From Plasmodium brasilianum (lineage: Eukaryota; Apicomplexa; Aconoidasida; Haemosporida; Plasmodiidae): 64,000 bases of DNA. Below the pieces are notes generated by a model. That model was not told the origin of the DNA. It searched no databases and was given only the letters and a program-made list of their open reading frames with translations. The DNA lies in the NCBI RefSeq assembly GCF_023973825.1, contig NC_090124.1, positions 1,667,501-1,731,500 of the forward strand, in the 5' to 3' direction. Below are positions 31,301 through 42,500 of the stretch, piece after piece. Both the position numbers and the translations under genes were made by a program. The stretch's first letter is position 1. Every line of letters starts with the position of its first letter.

Positions 31301-31897
31301 CCAAATAGTAGTGATACATTGAAAAATAAATTATTATATAATGAAGAATGTAATTATCACAACAATGAAAATGAAGAAGTTCATAAACATAATTGTAGTC
31401 CAATCGTAGAATATTTAACTCTACCAACAAACAAAGATACACATGAAATTTCTATTTCTAATAATGCTGATAAGAAATATATAAAAGATAATTATAATAT
31501 CTTATGTTTTAGATCTAGAAATACTACTAAGTTAGATTTTATGAATTCTAAAGCTTTTTATGAATCGATACATTATAAAAAGGTACGAACAAAAAATATA
31601 ACACATGTACATACTGATTTTTCTTATATGGATGATAAAATGAAATGTAATTTTAAACAACATGTTATAAATGAATTTATTAATAATCCTAATATTACTA
31701 TGGAAGATATAGGAGATAGTCTCTTAAGCTTAGCTACTCACTTTTATCATGATAAAAAAGGGACTTGGTGTGTTTTCGTTTCTAAGAGGAAAGCTTTTAC
31801 TGGTGTTGTAAATATTGTGAAAAATAGATATCTCAGAATGACTGCTAAGAATGGAAATAGACGTTACAACATCGTCTTGTTTGAGACGCCGGTTTAG
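25379..31897 (+). CDS. MyoE: Divergent myosin heavy chain, probable myosin E
   Basis: This 2172-aa actin-motor-like protein starts at the ATG at 25379 (the frame is open upstream but has no earlier ATG). An N-terminal DLVWC segment resembles the myosin SH3-like region. The motor follows: GESGSGKS P-loop (209-216; canonical GESGAGKT), IEAFGNART and NGNSSRFSKF (switch I, ~331-340), DLIHFENF (586-593; switch II is normally DxxGFE), FVVVHSGGEVLYHT, NTFCHFIMCIKSN and a converter WILGESKVFMSD (~1023). Inserts occur at loop 1 (Ala/Glu/Thr-rich, ~235-305) and near 700-740 (Asn-Asp repeats). No IQ motif is evident after the converter. A ~770-residue acidic repetitive tail follows, and the last ~330 residues are conserved-looking with LC8-like patterns. 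The name rests on family plus remembered synteny with PF3D7_0613900. Active-site substitutions make ATPase activity uncertain. Confidence 0.85.
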   Translation: MNNNFEEPNFKEGDLVWCMNTPSTPEKNDVPYTLCRVVGKIKNNDSDGDNGRNNHNDGNDDNSGNGDNNGNDSSDGNKGSNCDEQMILSKHNDCSGNTFPSDPKGLYKANNLFLLNQKDMLKLKYINEPAILNHLHERFKNKKYYTKMGPLLLFINPQINININNEETIRKYRFTETLDDLNLNEYHVASNAMRNLNSLKRNQSIIITGESGSGKSEISKNIINFLSYTVKRRKKGKGTLAAVDTSEEAEIEAKEEVQVAPEAEEAVKVETTTNETAVIDTEKTTDTEAVIDAATDAEAAKGGADAKCVISKLIKHADVLIEAFGNARTEKNGNSSRFSKFCTVHIDREERIKSVHMKKFLFDKGRLTNRRANESSFNIFYYIINGSSEKFKNMYFLKNVQDYNILKNEGNIEKSIDYSTKFLELLKSLNYIFDDDKEIDFIFSVLSALLLLGNVESVRTLARKSIFRKSFLCESSPNYEELQKNLENSSDDLQIDSNTKSFLIACKLLNIDAEELVKYFTTNYLFNDVILMKIHNEMKIHKKIENFIKTCYEELFNWVLHKINNKCTNGIKEEIGKNDNYINILDLIHFENFREQNSLYELLVNTSSEAVQKMQIDFLYKRRTQELQEEGIELFYDISSIDNEKLYNSLVQGEQTTSSLFSYLESVSTKKLFNKSNLHISVVNAFRNNKFIKKDYNCCDGSNDYNDDDKDDDNHYNNDNDNDNDNDNDNDNDNDNDNDNHSENPSELNKKAFVVVHSGGEVLYHTENFIDTNIEILTNRFIDLVKKSGNVYMQQLCTAFKYDDNGNIVEEKRRYSIQSALKLFRRKYDTKNQMAVTVLRNNLLELSKMQENTFCHFIMCIKSNSGNKDLYSFDTRMVLKQITYFHIVHMGQLKGRYFPHSFRFSEFLSIFNLKKGGGEGGDSVTTNTAIGLARGNRNNGDVDEYIEQEDDVKRGVYNKEVGNNKLDMEVEDMKVMEDLQEERDNKMIYGDEADGKEEAHNEGLEREEVQNLLKSYNISRKEWILGESKVFMSDVSLKILINHRFPKLPELLKNGEDEEENLIDDEENPWKNEAKERTMYLDCVKLNKKRDRKEVKEEGQTEIEMEMEGDREMEMERESEMERESEMERESEMEREREMEMERESEMERESEMDMERDREREKRDLYAYSLKGTRELNNEKQRYEDDEEFNEEEITSEQEEEFEVADLKKIDEYHNYDGVNEDDPVLRSNNEICKEGEEENRELVEPTDKEVNKSFEVIESNNKETKIEENKGEDSLEDYEMMNLVHSETIFKNRLDELNDDLKKFNPIISHVQKDNVYNKGIENPYSKKYMQSTINEKSDNEEENGKQDEEKSGNTHSGEVKGEKSAENEERNEQQNEMQNEQQNEGEEGEKEGHVNGAEMGEDDPNKNEAKKGEKKKKKKRRRKKKRSSLTSRKEEEEEEEEADQENRADVNEEKVKGEEGGDDKEEMKEEQNDLDEINKEKNDLDESNKEKNDLDESNKEQNDLGESNKEQNDLGESNKEQNDLGEGKDEKSDLGESNKEKNYLSEGKDEKSDLGEVKAEVSCLGEHTLSKNDTDNEGMKEKEVHEVEEVHEADAQADHRKDEDENGEDVRDGEAENNEKKVEEVAEGKIRELDDNEENMEEDEEENIKTDEMVEFIAKEHEMEEEQEERLEEEIVKGEERTKKDEMESEKSQEYIMGSEKSQEDIMGSEKSQEDIMGSEKSQDDIMEMDRSQENVMEMDRSQENVIEMDISQEDVMEMDRSQEDVMEMDRSQEDVMEEGDGKEEDDADNNEKKMNDLTQQEDMNMSNEDTKNMFDEDPVDENYIGYNINCFKGVLPTKIKKNMNKLLSHKSEEINYIKRMLDCYDCTQDGIYEHCIIETNYGNNIIEGEELGLYNNADLKNPRKKNDLLSHLNDIYICQANEKKHLMTILKKMVSTIEMVHGRKWNIFLCSCEYYFKSFVANEDKLILDQPNSSDTLKNKLLYNEECNYHNNENEEVHKHNCSPIVEYLTLPTNKDTHEISISNNADKKYIKDNYNILCFRSRNTTKLDFMNSKAFYESIHYKKVRTKNITHVHTDFSYMDDKMKCNFKQHVINEFINNPNITMEDIGDSLLSLATHFYHDKKGTWCVFVSKRKAFTGVVNIVKNRYLRMTAKNGNRRYNIVLFETPV
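26070..26295 (+). repeat. Ala/Glu/Thr-rich insert in myosin loop 1
   Basis: About 70 codons rich in GAA, GCA and ACA follow the P-loop helix at the position of surface loop 1 (the 25/50-kDa junction). The insert is low complexity and probably disordered; opposite-strand frames are shadows. Confidence 0.7.
27470..27602 (+). repeat. Asn-Asp (GATAAT) repeat in the myosin head
   Basis: A hexanucleotide GATAAT/GATAAC array encodes a poly(Asn-Asp) insert in the upper/lower 50-kDa region of the motor domain. Confidence 0.9.
28684..28862 (+). repeat. Acidic/Met repeats in the myosin tail (EMERES)
   Basis: Purine-only units GGAAAGGGAAAGTGAAAT encode MEREsE repeats just after the converter region, where a light-chain-binding neck would normally lie. 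Confidence 0.9.
29800..30062 (+). repeat. 30-bp coding repeat (NDLDESNKEK) in the myosin tail
   Basis: About nine copies of a 10-residue unit with variants DLDESNKEKN, DLGESNKEQN and DLGEGKDEKS. Variants occur in blocks, consistent with stepwise duplication. Confidence 0.93.
30449..30720 (+). repeat. 30-bp coding repeat (SEKSQEDIMG / MDRSQEDVME)
   Basis: Four copies of SEKSQ(E/D)DIMG-type are followed by five of MDRSQ(E)(N/D)V(M/I)E-type. The 10-residue period equals that of the previous array, but the sequences are different. Confidence 0.93.
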
Positions 31898-33571
31898 GGG
31901 TCCGCCCGGGCGCGAATTGCTATCGACATATATATGTGTACATATTATATACGTATATATAAATATATATATATATATATACATTTAAATATATTTTTTT
32001 TTTTTCTCGCAATTAATATTGTGAGTTTATGTGAACAGTGAACAAAAACAAACCTCCCTATTTTGTGCACCCGTTGTATGTTTTTTTTTTTTTTTTTTTT
32101 TTTTTTTTCCTTGCCTGTTCACGTTTAAATTGTAAACTATTTTCTGAAAATGGCTATTTGAGAAAAAAAAAAAAAAAATAAAATAAAATAAAATAGACAA
32201 AACAAAATAAAGCGAATCAAAGCAAAATAAAACAAAATAAGGCATGTCAAAACAAAATAAACGCTCATATTAGGCATGTTATGACTTGCTCTCTTTCGCT
32301 GCTCTAGACGTTCCTTTTTAATGGTGTTCTTAAAGCGCAAAAAGGACGCACATACCAACATACATTACTTATATATATATATGTATATATATATACATGT
32401 GTGTATATACTTATATATTATGTACGTTTAATGCGCCCCGCTTTCCCATGTATTGTTGTAAACTCCCTTTTTTCAAAAGAACAATATAATCTTTTTGTGC
32501 TAAGAAATCATATTAAAAGTGAAAGGTAATGTCAAGGATTGTTCGTAATTAAATGAGAATGCATTTCGCCGCTAGCTACTCGCAAAATTTTTACTTTTTT
32601 AACTTTAGACAAAATTATAGGCTCTAGTTATTTCTAGAAAAAAGAAAAGAAAAAGAAAACGAAATTTTGAGAAGAAAGAAAATGACATTTTATGCAAAAG
32701 GAAAACAATATATCAATCAAAAAAAATATACATTAAAATGCGGGAGATGGTACATATTACATTGGATATATACGAATAACATATAAAACTTAAAAATTAA
32801 AGATTTAAAACTTAAAGATATATAATTTATAGATTTAAAAATTAATTTTAAAATTAGAAAAAAAAGAAAAAAAGACTACATGTACATGGATGTATAAAAA
32901 ATAAACGACGTATATTTAATGGTTTAAAAGAAATTTCCAAATAGACAAATGGGTGGATACACAAATGGTTGTAATAAAACTATTTATTACAAATTATATA
33001 GAGCCATGTACTATTTTTTTTTTTTTTTTTTTTTTTATTAAATGTTGCACTGTTCGCAAAGGATTATACAATGGGAAAATAAAATCTTCTTGCATCATTT
33101 ATATACGTTCTTGAAGAGTTTTTTTGTAGTACATATATTATGCTTTTGTGTGTTTCGAGATATTGTCAACACTTCACCCTTTTATTAATGACATAAATGC
33201 TCATGAGGAAAAAAAAAACAAACAAAAACACACACTCACACATATAAACAAACGCTTATGCGCATGAAGGCATGAACGTATGAACATATGAACATATGAA
33301 CGTATGAACATATGAACGTATGAACGTATGAACATATGAACGTATGAACATATGAACATATGAACGTATGAACATATGAACATATGAACATATGAACGTA
33401 TGAACATATGAACGTATGAACGTATGAACATATGAACGTATGAACATATGAACATATGAACATATGAACATATGAACATATGAACTTATGAACATACGAA
33501 CACATGCACACAGATGTATATATATATGTACGTCTACTTGCCCTTCCCCCTTATGAAAATCTTGCTTATCC
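31898..33571. other. Convergent intergenic region myosin / ApiAP2
   Basis: This 1.7-kb gap between converging genes begins with a GC-rich patch just after the myosin stop (GGGTCCGCCCGGGCGCG). It then holds a TA run (about 31960-31980), a ~28-base poly-T (32080-32108), an AAAACAAAATA-type region (32180-32260), another poly-T (33015-33036) and the ATGAACAT array (33266-33500). No gene is supported. Confidence 0.7.
33266..33500. repeat. Octamer array ATGAACAT / ATGAACGT, about 28 copies
   Basis: A nearly perfect 8-bp array mixes two unit types irregularly (CATATGAA and CGTATGAA junctions) just past the 3' end of the AP2 gene. Open frames in three minus-strand frames are artefacts of the unit length. 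Confidence 0.95.
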
Positions 33572-36500
33572 TTAACTGTTCTTGGAACCCTTCTTGTTTG
33601 TGTAGTCGAAAATGGTGCCGTCATCTGAAACTAAACACTCGCCTGTCATCCTTGCTCTCATCTCAATAGCTAACTTTTTACTTAAGCTACTTCCATACGT
33701 ATTAATACCAAAATTTTTTGTTCGTTTACATCCACTAGGGCTTCTCCATTCCGCCCGCCAAGCTTGAACAATACCATTAATTCTTATCATGTAAACTCCT
33801 GCAGGTGTAGAACTTGTTTTATCTAGTTTGTTATAAATACTAACATCATCTATTTCTTTTCTCACATTTTTATTTATTCCATTTTTTTGACTCCCTTTAT
33901 TATTAAACAAGTCAAGAGAAGAAGGATAGTCCTTTACTTTATGTTCAAATGTGGTACTAGGTGAGGACAATGACATATTAATCTCTTCATCTGCCATAGT
34001 TTCTTTATTTACTTTTTCATTTAAGGCAGGTATATATAAATGTATATTACTCTCTTGATTCGACATTTTAAAAATGTCAATGTTATTACCATCGTTGCAG
34101 TTGTAGTCGTAATCGTTGTTATCGTTGTAAACGTTGTTATGATCCTTATCATTGTTATGATCCTTATCATTGTTATGATCCTTATCATTGTTATCGTTGT
34201 TATGATCGTAAGTACTGTTATCGTTGTAACCATCGTTTTCATTATTACCACTGTTACCATTGGCAGGGACAGTCATATCATTTTTATTTATAAATATATT
34301 ACTTCGTTTGCTATTTAGAATGTTTACTGGTATTCCTTTACCTCCTATAATTTCCTCACCGTTACAAAGTCTGCTTCCATCAACATTTGCATCTACGTTC
34401 ATACCTACATTTACATCATCCACGTTAACATCATTGGCATCATCGTCAACTGCATCATCGTCGTTTGCATCATCATCATTTGTATCATCATCATTTCCAT
34501 CGTCAACATGAACGTTTCTGCTGCTTCTTTCCTTATCATCCTTCTCCATACACTCATTATGCTCACTCATATTGTCCGAACACTTTTTCATACTATGGAC
34601 GAGATTTTTTATACTGCTATTTATCATATCGGTAGTAGCATTGTTATCATGTCCGTTACTATCATGTGCATTACCTAAAAGAGGATTATTTGCGTGCGTA
34701 TTATTTGCGTTCGTATTATTTGCGTTCGTATTATTTGAGTGCGTATTATTTACATATGTATTGTTATCATTTGCATAGTTACGGATGTCAGGTACACCCT
34801 CACTCGTTGCGTTCATATGATCATCTTCTACATTTCTGTCGATGGTTATTACATTGCAGCTATTATATACACCACTGCTATTGTTGTTATATGTATTGCT
34901 GCTATTATTATTATGTACATTATCATTATTCTTGTTAATTTCATTAAACGTAGAGTGACTTACATTGCTACTACCATTATTGTTATCTACGCTCGTACAA
35001 CACACGTTCGATGAGAAGCGCATATCTGCATTGTTGATCATAGGGTGCGCCTCCACAGCTCTGCCGCTGACGCTACTGCCCTTGTTACCGCTAACACTAC
35101 CGCTGGAGTTATCATTACTGTAAGTACTACTGTTTTTCTTCGTACTACTACCCTTTTTATCATCTACATTTAAATTGCTATTATTGTGATAATGACTCTG
35201 ATAGTTTGAATGTACCGTTTTACTTTTTCCATGGAATTCGTCTACATTGAATGAATCAATATATGCACTATCTTTGATTGACTCGCTCTTCGTAATGGCA
35301 CAAGTAGATGATAAGTCCTTCACATTGGCATTACCACTAACATTTACATTAGTATTCACGTTAGCATTCGCATTGTTGTTCTTTTTATACACGTGTTCAA
35401 ATTTCTTCCTCGCGGCAATGGCCAGATTTCGAGCTCTCTCTTCACCAAACTTGTTGATAGAGAAATACCTTTTTTCTTGTTTTCCATTCGAATACCAATT
35501 AGCACAGAATGCTTTTTTCGAATCTTGATAAAAAACACCTTGAGGTAATATAACTGAGTTATCAAGTAGACTACTGTCACAAGCTCTTTTAGTATTTGAC
35601 TTAGCATACGTTATAACTGTATCCATACTTTTAGGATTAGGATATTTTAAATATACATTCCGTGTCTTGCTATCTACATTACTCACATCGCTATTGTTAT
35701 CTTTACTTTTCTCTTTCCTTCCACTACCGAAACTGTTATTACCTCCATTGCTTCCTATATTACCGCTTCTGTCAGAGCTGTTCACTCCGTTACAGTAGTC
35801 ATAATTTAGGTCTACACTGCCGCTATAATTGCTCCTCCTATTTTTTAGATCCCCATGCTCATACTCCTCCTCCAATGTATTTTCTTCCAAAACATTTTTC
35901 CCGTAATATTCGTCATAGTGTTTGTTACCACCCTGATTTTGGTTCTTCATCCTAACTCTACCATCAGTTATATCAACACTGCCGTAATTATCCCTTGATA
36001 TATCTTCAAACCTGATGGATGCTATGCCTTTACTACCAATGCTGTTACCAGTGCTGTTCGCATTATTGTTACCACTAGTTCTATTAATGTATTCCTCTTT
36101 AGAAAAACTTCCTTTCGCTGACTGCAAGCTGTTCCACTCCCCAAAATGGGCTGCATCTTGCCCCTTGTCATTGGTGTTACTACTACTATTAGCACCACCA
36201 AGACGACGAGAAATAGCAGAATAACCATCACAGCTGGATTCATTTTTGTAAGGATAATTTCCACCTTTTCCATAAGTATATTCATCATACACAACGTTTT
36301 CATAATCGAAATCATCTCTATTCTGGTTTGTTTCGTTCAACTTCTTCTCCTTCGTAGCACCGTCAAATATGCACAAACCATCAACGTTACTACTATAATT
36401 CATGCTGTCTGCATACTTATTATTTTTCCCGTTCCTTTTTTCCATCGACGTAATATTATTAGTACCGCTACTATTGCCGCTGTTGTTACTATTATTGCTA

Positions 36501-39500
36501 TTATTACCACTGTTAGTGTTGTTACTGTTATCATTACTGGCGCGACAGGAGCTGTTATTGAGCCTGTGCTTCCCCTCTTCTACCATGCCGCTCCTCCGTT
36601 CATAGTTATTGTTCTCGGGTACTTTGGAATTCCTACCATTGATGTTGCAATTGCTATTGTATACATTTCTCCTTCCATCCCTCTTTTGAATGGGGGCTTC
36701 ATTAGAATCATCTACATGTTCGCTCGTACTTCTGAGTGTAGTACCCCTTCTCGAAGAAATTCTTCTGTTTACTACACCCCCTTCATTATAAACAGTATTG
36801 TTCTCGTAATTTTCATTATAATTTTTAGAAACATCTACCTCATTATAATTATTTCTGCTGCCACTACTTGCACATTGACTATTCATACGTGCACCTACAG
36901 TGTAATTAGAGACTGCATTGGTTTTGTTTATATTTGTACTGTTTTCGTCAAGGATAGTATCACCCATGCCTTCTTCATTCAAACAATGATTGTTTCCATT
37001 TCCATTGCCACTACTTCCGCCGCTTCCACTCGCTGTGTTGTTCGCTCCTGCACTGCTTCTCTTCTTGCTGTTCTTCAAATTTTTTGTTCTGTTTTCAAAG
37101 GCAAACCTAGCCTTGGTGGCTAAATTCCTTGCCTCATCCCATCCATAATATTTTATTTTAAATCTTCTCTTTATCTGTTTTCCTTCTTCATACCAGCTAC
37201 CAATCCATGCCTTTTGGGATCTATCAAAGTAAACTCCTCTTTGTGGTTTCAGCTCTGAAGCAGAAAATTTAAATTCGTAATTTTCATTAGCACCAACTAC
37301 ATCGTTATTATTCTTGACTTTTGCATTTACTCTTCTAGTACCCACCCCTTTGGAGGTATTACCTCCAGAAGAAGCTGCACCGATAGTAGTACCACCACCA
37401 GTCGCACTACTGTTAGCCTTACCCATCGGTGTGGGAGATCCATCTTTGTTTAGTTTTATCTTATCCTTGCTACTGTTTCTACCGCTCGTAATAAATGTGA
37501 CACAATTATTCATTTTACCATTTGCATCGGGCATAGAGGAGGACTTAGTATTATTTACATCAACAGAAGCACTAGTACTAGTAGGACCTCCATTGAGGGT
37601 CGACATATCTCTTTTTCCATAATTTTTCCTTTCAACTTCATAATTGTTAACGTAATTCTGGTTAACCATTTTGTTCCTTCTTCCTCTACCATATTCTACA
37701 GTAAAATTATTTAAATAAAAGTTAACGTTCTTATTTCTTTCATCTTTAACTCTTAACTTGGATGAATATATATTACATAAATTTCCTTCATTATGATCAT
37801 TTTTTAAATCTTTATTTTTGTTACATGTAACCATATTGTTGTATGATGAATTACTGTTTCTTGTATTACCATTTAAATACATGTTCTTGAGGTCTAATTT
37901 TTTTTTACCATCATTGTAAAAATTGTTTATAAGATGATAATTTTTTTCTTTATCTTCTAATTTAAGAAAGTTAATACTATTTTGTCTTTCATCTTCATCA
38001 TTTTCCTCTTCGCCCACCTCCTCATCTTCCTCCCCTTCTTCATTATTATTATCGTTTCCATAGCCATTTCCATTTCCATTTCCATTTCTATTTCCATTGC
38101 TATTATTATTATTATTATTATCAATGTCATTATCATGATAATTATCTTGCATGTTTTCACTGCACCCTCTACTTTGCATCAATCTACGCTTATCTTTTTT
38201 TTTCCCTCTCCTTTCTTCTGCACCTAACTTGTCTGTAAAATCCCCCATTGCTCCTCTTCTCCTTCTAGTCAAGTATCTATGTAACATCATATCGTCATTA
38301 CAATCATTGTAACCACTGCATCCACTGCAGTTATCGCATCCATTGCAATTGTTGCCCTCATTGCAGTTTCCATCGTTAAATAATTCCAACGAACTATTCA
38401 ACCCCTTGTTTAAAAAGAGTGAAGACGAATGATTAAAATTAATATCATAATGATTCGATCTCCTTCTTGCGGGATTTTCACCAATGTTCTTGTAGGTGTT
38501 CATCTTTCTTTCACTGCTGCTGTTGAGGTTTCCACTACGGTTTCCACTGCGATTACCGTTACGCTTACTACTTCGGCTGTTATTACCACGTCCATTTGCA
38601 CTTCCATTTGCACTTCCACTTCCATTTCCATCTCCATTGACACAGTCGTCATTTCCACTATTACTGGGTTCACCTCTAACGAGCAAGAATTTTCCTAGCT
38701 CATCGATGTGATTGACATTTTCGTTGTTCGTTTCATTCATGTTAGAGTACGTAAAGTTTGACAAGTACTCGCATAGATTGCTGCTCCTTCGAGGGCTCAT
38801 AAATTTGTTGATGTTGCTATTATTATTACTATTGCTGTTATCGTTGCTGCTATTGTTATTACTGCTATTACCATTAATGTTAATGTTAATGTTAATGTTA
38901 GTGTTACTGCCAATGTGTGTGCTATCATTGTCCAATCCTACTAACCCACCTCCATTATTCCCTGCATCACTTGCACTAATGATACCAGCACTGATGACCG
39001 AACCTTCTCCTGGGTAGAAACCTGATTTATACAAGATAGAATTGTACAACGTGGACAAGCAATTCTTTATTTTGTTTTCGTTCACTTTACACCTTTTGTT
39101 ATTCTCATGATATATCATGTTACTCTCACTCTTAGGTTGTTCTTCATCATTTAAATCATAATTCTTTTCGTTTCTTAAATTCTCATTATAAATAAAATCA
39201 TTATAGTTACTATTATTCTTATCATTATATAAATAGTCGCAATATCTATTTGTATCATCCGTCAAATTCCCATGCTCCCTTTTCGACTTGGCTCCACCAT
39301 TACCATTACCACTATTACTACTACCGCTACCACTTCCATTATTAAGCACGTATATATCCCCCTCATAAAACCTACAACTGTCCATGAACCCTTTTGCATT
39401 TGAGTTTTCATCACCACCAGTGCAAATGGCCTCATTAATGGTTCTACCTGTATGATGGTCCTCCACCCCCTTCATAAACTTGTGTAATAAACCACTATTA

Positions 39501-42500
39501 TTACATTTGGAAAAGTATTTATATAAATGGTTATACACATCGGCTATTGACTTGTCAATTGTAGTTTCCCCGTTCTTGCTCTTCTCTAATAGCCCATACA
39601 AATACGACAGCATTAAAACGGTGTTGCTACTACCGCTGGCTGTATCGCTGATTGTACCGTTGACTGTACCGCCAACTGTACCGTTGACTGTATCGTTGAC
39701 TGTACTGTTGACTGTACCTGCGCTAATAGAGCGCCCAGTGCCAATATCACCATTGTTACAGCTGTACAGGTAATCGCAGTTCTTCGAATCATCGTCTATT
39801 ATATTACCATATGGGCATTTTAGGTCAACAAACAGGCTATTATTATTTCGTAGGGACTCCTCTATAAGGTGTTCTTGAATATCCTTGTGGTTCTTCTTAT
39901 CTGTGTTACTTCCATTTTTCATATTTGTGTAGTTCTTTGAAACACTTTTGCTTATTTCGCTATTTAGTAGGTTCTTATATCTGTAACATGCACAATTAGT
40001 GCTATTTCCACTGTAATTGTCGCTTCCATTACCTCTGCTATTACCGCTGTTATTTCCTCTGGTACAACTGTCCAAGTGCACAGCACCCTGGTCAATGCCA
40101 TTTACGTATGCTCCACTAACACTGGATGCATTCCCATCTCCCCCCAGAACATGGTTCAACTCGGCACTACGATTACTCTCCTCAAGGGGCTTCACTTCAT
40201 GTATCATTTTGTCGTAATACAAATTTCCTTGATGTAAACTTTTGTTCCTAAGTATATTTAAAATATTCATTTTAACGTTTATTTCATACGGACTGAAAGC
40301 ACTGTTATTATCAGCGTGTTCTTTATTAACATCATTATTGTTTTTTGGCTTAATAATGTTATAGACATTTAATGTATTTAATTTTGTACTTTCTTTACTA
40401 CTACAACTGCCGTCTTTCCCTGTATTATGCTCTGTTAAGAAGAAACTAGCTATCTGACTAGGGTTCACATCTGAGAAGGGTATCTTCTCCTTACCACTAT
40501 TACCAACGCTACTACTGTTGTAGTCGCTAATATGATGCGTGCATTTATTTGCGTTTTTACCAAAACCTTGATATAGATGCTTCATATCATTCCATGGATT
40601 CAAAGAAGATAAGAAATTATTTCCATTATAGTTCATTGCTCCACGATAATCTTTATTTTCCTCATTTAATGGAAAGGATCTATTATGTGTTAGATTAAAC
40701 GTGCTAGTTATATTTGAGTTCAAATAAATATTTTTAAACAAATAATTGTTTAGAATGTTTTTGCAATTTGTGTGATAATGGTCATAGGTGTAAGGCAAGT
40801 TGTAGTAATCCTTCGAGTTATTCAATACATAACCAAGATATGTGTTATTATTATTGCTACATTTCCAGCTACTTTCGCATGTGCAATTACTGCTAACGTG
40901 TAGGTTATCGACTGGATCTTCTAGACTATCATTTAGCATATCACCTTTATTGAAAATTCCTCTCTCAGCATTGTTTCGCAGACCATTTTGTTCGTTGAAA
41001 TTATTCTTACAGTTCAGTTCCCTTAGATTTAAAGTCTTACTCAATAAATAAATTTTTAATAATTTAAAAAAAATTTCCTTATTTAGAACATTCGTATTAG
41101 CCATGTTAGCGGAATCACTTGTGTTATTCGCATTACTCTCATTAGTGCGGTCAGTAACAGGATAACCACTGCCATTACTAGCGACATTACTACTACCAAT
41201 ACCTCTATATTCTTTGTTATTCGCGTTATCATCTCCATCATTGTGTTCATCAACCCCCTCAGCGTTAACTTCCTCGCTTCCCTTCTTACTTCCCTTTTTG
41301 GGTGCATCGGTAGTTGAGTTGCACTCGTTGCGAGTATCACTCTGATTGTTGGTAATTCCACTATCCTCTTTATTGTTCTTATCAGTTAGTTCTTCCTCAT
41401 CATGATCGTTTACGTGGGCACTAATACTCTGTTCCACACACTTGCTCATATTTCCATCATACTGAAGCAGCATGTCCTTGATAAGATCCACTAGTTGCTT
41501 GTTGATACTAGAAGCAGTGTCGTTATCTCTAACATAAGTAGTACCATTTTTATTTCCATAATTTTCTGTATATGCCCTACCATCGTACATATTCCCATTA
41601 CCCAAGAATATTCGGTTCATGTAAGAAGAAAAGCGATGATCATTGTTAAGAATGTAATTAATGAAACTGTCAAAACTGTCAAAACTATCGATAATGGGAT
41701 TACGGATGCACATACAGTCTTCATTATTTTTGTGCAAATTTTCTTTTAATAAATGCATTTTCCTATATAGAATATCTTCCCTTATATCATCTAACAACAG
41801 AACAGAGAACTTTCGAATGATCTCCTGTTCGTCGTCGTGCTCAGAATATTTCCCCTGTTCGTTGCAATTGTAATTATTATACAGATTCGTTCGTTCCTTA
41901 TTCATCCAGTTGGTAGCTATATGATATATCATTTTGCTATTTATTTGGTCGTCTACACATTGGTCTCCATTTCTGCGTGCACCTGCGTCTACTCCTACTT
42001 CTTCGACTCCTTTACGCCCATTAGTGTAGCTGCTTACCCAATGATGTAAAAACTGGTTTAGTAAATAGTTCATGTGTTCATGATTTCCACCCATGTTAAC
42101 GTTTTTATATAAAGCTAATCTGTTCATTTTTTGATTCTCTATTTCGACAATTCTAAGATTATTTAACTTTAAAATTATGTTGTATAGTATATTTCCTTTT
42201 ATTGCTAATGTACCTTTCCCTACTTTTATTAATACAGGACTAAATATAATGGAGTACGTGAATACATCTCTACAAAATAAAGTGTTCATGATTTTTTTTA
42301 AATAAATTAATTTAATCCTGCTTCTTCTCTTATTGATTTTTTTCACGTTCTTTATGTATGATGCTACATTAGTGAAGGCATTTGTTTTGTTCATGTTTCC
42401 CTCCTTTGGATTTATGTTCTTCGAGATGGAGATATTCAAGACAGATTCATTGTTCACTAATAACTCATCGTTTGAAGCAATTTCATCGATGTTTGGATTG

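Noticed and set aside
33201..33511. Regular repeats resembling a CRISPR array
   Set aside because: The 8-bp units abut without unique spacers, in a eukaryotic intergenic region; simple tandem repeat.
36146..37123. 325-codon plus-strand frame opposite the AP2 gene
   Set aside because: Antisense shadow of the Asn/Ser-rich coding sequence; the AP2 frame is continuous and contains AP2 domain 1.
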